This document shows positions 35,466 through 37,573 of a stretch of DNA of 37,573 bases, one piece after another; positions within the stretch are counted from its first letter, which is position 1, and each line of letters opens with the position of its first letter. The notes beneath the pieces were generated by a model that searched no databases, was not told the origin of the DNA, and saw nothing but the letters and a program-made list of their open reading frames with translations. The stretch is from Chitinophagaceae bacterium. GTDB lineage: Bacteria; Bacteroidota; Bacteroidia; Chitinophagales; Chitinophagaceae. The translations under genes and the position numbers were made by a program. The stretch covers positions 1-37,573 of the forward strand of contig JAEUVR010000367.1 in the NCBI GenBank assembly GCA_016786785.1, read 5' to 3'.

Positions 35466-35501
35466 TTTTTAACATTTTTGTCTTACCCCCCGTAATAATT
35501 A

Positions 35502-35506
35502 CGTCT
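35502..35506 (+). promoter_or_regulatory. Candidate ECF-sigma -10 element (CGTCT) before second fecR
   Basis: CGTCT followed by ATTGATAAG stands in the sigma-fecR spacer, 11 bases after a CCCCCC run that could belong to an upstream element. It is the counterpart of the word at 22618-22622. Weak on its own. Confidence 0.3.
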
Positions 35507-35563
35507 ATTGATAAGAACCATTAGCGGATAGAGAGGTATTGCGGAAGTTTAAACCAACATCAA

Positions 35564-36775
35564 ATGTCTGATCAGGCCCTTAAGGCGTTATTTAAAAGAT
35601 TTCTGGAAGGCAGTATAACCCCGGAAGAACTTCGGCGGTTGCAGGATCTGGTACAGGATACCGGCAATACAGACGCGCTGGATCAACTGCTTCAGGGCGC
35701 TTATACCAACAAGCGCTTTGCTGTGAGTACGGATGACAATCGTCTGGAAGAACTTTTCCTGGAGTGGAAAGAAAAAGCCGGTATAGGCAATACAGGCCTT
35801 AATAATACTATAATGCTCCCTGCGACGCACAGGGCTCGTTCTCTTAAACGCTGGCTGGTTGCGGCATCCATCGCGCTCCTGGTATTGGCTGGCGGTTATT
35901 TCTGGTTCAGCGGCGACGACTCTCCCGAACTTGCCCGCGTCGTTGATCCTAAGCCGGCGATACAGAACGATATAGCGCCCGGAGGCAATAAGGCGGCGCT
36001 TACGCTGGCTGATGGCAGCGTCATTGCGCTGGATGATGCGAACATAGGGGAACTGGCAAGGCAAGGTAACGCGAGAATAGTTAAGTTGGCCAACGGCCAG
36101 CTATCTTATACGGTATTAAACGCCGAAAGCGACGAAGTTTTTTATAATACGATGACCACCCCAAGAGGGGGGCAATACCAGCTCACCCTTCCCGACGGCA
36201 CCGGGGTATGGCTGAATGCTTCTTCTTCTATTACCTATCCCTCGGCATTTACCGGCGATCAGAGAAAGGTAACCATCAACGGCGAAGCTTATTTTGAAGT
36301 AGCGCCTGATAAAACCAAACCCTTCCTGGTCGCTGTAAACGAAACCGTAGTGGAAGTGCTCGGCACTCATTTTAACGTCAATGCCTATCCGGATGAGAGC
36401 AGTATAAAAACCACCCTGCTGGAAGGCGCGGTCAAAGTCATCAGCGGCGGTCGGCTGCAGAAGCTGTCTCCCGGGCAACAGGCCCAGGCATACCCGAAAG
36501 GAGAAATAAAGCTGATCCGGAATGCCGACATAGACCAGGCGGTGGCCTGGAAAAACGGGCTGTTTTATTTTAATAATGCAGACTTGCAAACGGTGATGAA
36601 ACAACTGGCCCGTTGGTATAATGTTGAAGTTTCTTATGCCGGGGAAATTCCAAAGGGCGAGTTTAGCGGTAAGATCGGGAGAAGCCTCACTTTATCGCAG
36701 GTATTAAAGGTGCTGGCGCAGGCAAGGGTGAAGTTTAATATTGAAGAGGGCAGCAGGATCGTGGTCCTACCCTAA
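35564..36775 (+). CDS. FecR-family anti-sigma factor (second locus)
   Basis: This 403-residue protein has the same layout as the FecR at 22666. A cytoplasmic region (1-95) precedes one transmembrane helix (about 97-115). A periplasmic FecR domain follows ('NTMTTPRGGQYQLTLPDGTGVWLNASSSI' near 190-215, 'VLGTHFNVNAYPDE'). A DUF4974-type C-terminal domain ('GLFYFNNADLQTVMKQLARWYNVEV') ends in 'GSRIVVLP'. It should hold the sigma factor encoded 98 bases upstream until the STN domain of the SusC downstream signals. The start at the ATG at 35564 gives the expected N-terminal helices. Confidence 0.95.
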   Translation: MSDQALKALFKRFLEGSITPEELRRLQDLVQDTGNTDALDQLLQGAYTNKRFAVSTDDNRLEELFLEWKEKAGIGNTGLNNTIMLPATHRARSLKRWLVAASIALLVLAGGYFWFSGDDSPELARVVDPKPAIQNDIAPGGNKAALTLADGSVIALDDANIGELARQGNARIVKLANGQLSYTVLNAESDEVFYNTMTTPRGGQYQLTLPDGTGVWLNASSSITYPSAFTGDQRKVTINGEAYFEVAPDKTKPFLVAVNETVVEVLGTHFNVNAYPDESSIKTTLLEGAVKVISGGRLQKLSPGQQAQAYPKGEIKLIRNADIDQAVAWKNGLFYFNNADLQTVMKQLARWYNVEVSYAGEIPKGEFSGKIGRSLTLSQVLKVLAQARVKFNIEEGSRIVVLP

Positions 36776-36854
36776 CCAGAAATCAAATTATTATAGATAT
36801 GCCGGCGTCAGCAACGGCGCCGGAACAGAAAAACTTGGTTGATCAAAATAAAAA

Positions 36855-36890
36855 AACCGGGATTGCAAGATTGGACGTCTTTACCCGGTT
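36855..36890 (+). promoter_or_regulatory. Hairpin in the second fecR-susC spacer
   Basis: AACCGGG (36855-36861) pairs with CCCGGTT (36884-36890) across a 22-nt loop that contains GGACGTCTTTA. The stem is flanked by an A-run and followed by CTTTA, so it might act as a weak terminator or attenuator. It corresponds in position and core sequence to the hairpin at 23938-23964. Confidence 0.5.
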
Positions 36891-36924
36891 CTTTATCAGG
36901 TTAACCTATAAACAAACCCTGTCG

Positions 36925-36959
36925 GACTGCTTATTATTTTAACCCAAACAATCAAATGT
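36925..36959 (+). promoter_or_regulatory. Conserved 5' leader before the second STN-susC
   Basis: GACTGC, TTATTATTTT, AACCC and AAACA precede the ATG at 36960. The block matches 24001-24025 almost base for base apart from one-base length changes in the T-runs. Confidence 0.5.
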
Positions 36960-37573
36960 ATGCAATTTCAGACGTATTGCAACGGAGTTTCCCTGCGTGA
37001 AAAATGGGGAAGAATACTTCGATGCTCAACCAAAACACTGTTAGTGATGAAGCTAACATCTATCTGTTTATTAGTTGCCGCTATTCAGGTAAGCGCCAGG
37101 GGCGTTGCCCAGAATATCAACTTTTCCGCTAAGGAGGCCCCGCTGCTTAAGGTATTCAACGCCATTGAGAAACAAACAAAATTTGTTTTTTTCTACCGGG
37201 CGGAAGACCTGGAAACAGCCAGGCCGGTATCTATTCAACTCAGAAATACGCCCCTGCAGGCCGCATTGGAAAAGATATTCCACCTCCAACCATTGAATTA
37301 TGATATACAAGGCAATACCATTGTCATCAGCCGCGCTAAATCATCAGGGATAGCCGCGGCTCCAGCCGCTGCAGAAACAGTCATTGATATCAGCGGCAGG
37401 GTGACGGATAAGGATGGAAATCCGCTTGCCGGCGCCAGCATAAGGGTTCAGAACGCCAATATCGGCGTAGCCACCAATGACCGGGGAGAGTTTACCCTGC
37501 GCGGGGTCGCCCCGAATGCGACGATCATTATCTCCTATGCCGGCTATGCCACGCAGACCATCAATCTCGGTAA
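36960..37573 (+). CDS. SusC/RagA-type TonB-dependent receptor with STN domain, 5' part
   Basis: The gene starts at the ATG at 36960 and is still open at the window edge (204 codons seen). A basic N-terminal extension precedes a hydrophobic signal (about 27-46, from 'LLVMKLTSICLLVAA' to 'VSA'). The STN domain covers about 52-122 ('APLLKVFNAIEKQTKFVFFYRAEDL'), and a carboxypeptidase-D regulatory-like domain begins at about 143 ('ISGRVTDKDGNPLAGASI'). Plug and barrel lie outside. An ATG at 36956 in another frame overlaps but leads nowhere. The STN domain makes it the signalling partner of the FecR immediately upstream. A susD is expected next. Confidence 0.95.
   Translation, partial: MQFQTYCNGVSLREKWGRILRCSTKTLLVMKLTSICLLVAAIQVSARGVAQNINFSAKEAPLLKVFNAIEKQTKFVFFYRAEDLETARPVSIQLRNTPLQAALEKIFHLQPLNYDIQGNTIVISRAKSSGIAAAPAAAETVIDISGRVTDKDGNPLAGASIRVQNANIGVATNDRGEFTLRGVAPNATIIISYAGYATQTINLG

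Noticed and set aside
35588-36604. Long - strand open frames (158 and 162 codons) opposite the second fecR
   Set aside because: They are antisense shadows of a gene with unmistakable FecR and DUF4974 features.

Overview
The window looks like chromosome from a Bacteroidota bacterium, most likely of the family Chitinophagaceae (inference from gene content only). It has three SusC-type TonB-dependent outer-membrane receptors, two SusD-type lipoproteins and two ECF sigma/FecR anti-sigma pairs of the kind that pair with STN-domain SusC proteins. There are many short-lipobox lipoproteins, almost no Shine-Dalgarno sequences, and a few TAnnTTTG-like promoter elements. I see no rRNA, tRNA, CRISPR array, insertion sequence or phage gene.

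Region 1 (1-16817, all + strand) is a polysaccharide-utilisation-like locus rich in esterase-type hydrolases. It runs from the 3' part of a susC and its susD, through a strong terminator, to a DNRLRE/CBM96-like lipoprotein and an alpha/beta-hydrolase lipoprotein carrying three nearly identical 100-residue PKD-like repeats. Then comes a single-domain acetyl-xylan-esterase-like hydrolase and three tandem paralogues of about 690 residues. Each of these joins an active-looking hydrolase domain to a second hydrolase-fold domain without a recognisable Ser nucleophile. The last gene is a lipoprotein with one c-type haem motif and five FG-GAP/VCBS calcium loops. No glycoside hydrolase or polysaccharide lyase is recognisable here, so the locus may deal with ester-decorated material.

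Region 2 (16838-21816) is a mixed block: a DinB-like protein and a Crp/Fnr regulator on the - strand, divergent from a beta-carbonic anhydrase, then an NAD(P)H-dependent FMN reductase, a short-chain dehydrogenase and a type II NADH dehydrogenase.

Region 3 (21986-30073) is a complete surface-signalling and uptake locus: ECF sigma, FecR, STN-SusC, SusD and an exported amidohydrolase. Region 4 (30165-33892) has an EamA transporter, then on the - strand an MsbA-type ABC exporter, a small unknown protein and an HU protein. Region 5 (34089-37573) has an exported DUF6134-like protein followed by a second ECF sigma/FecR/STN-SusC set. This last SusC starts at 36960 and runs off the right edge.

The most interesting structures are the hydrolase array, which shows patchwork near-identity suggesting gene conversion, and the two fecR-to-susC intergenic regions. 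Those share a GC-rich hairpin followed by a conserved AT-rich leader ending at the susC start codon, which suggests a common post-transcriptional or attenuation control of receptor expression.
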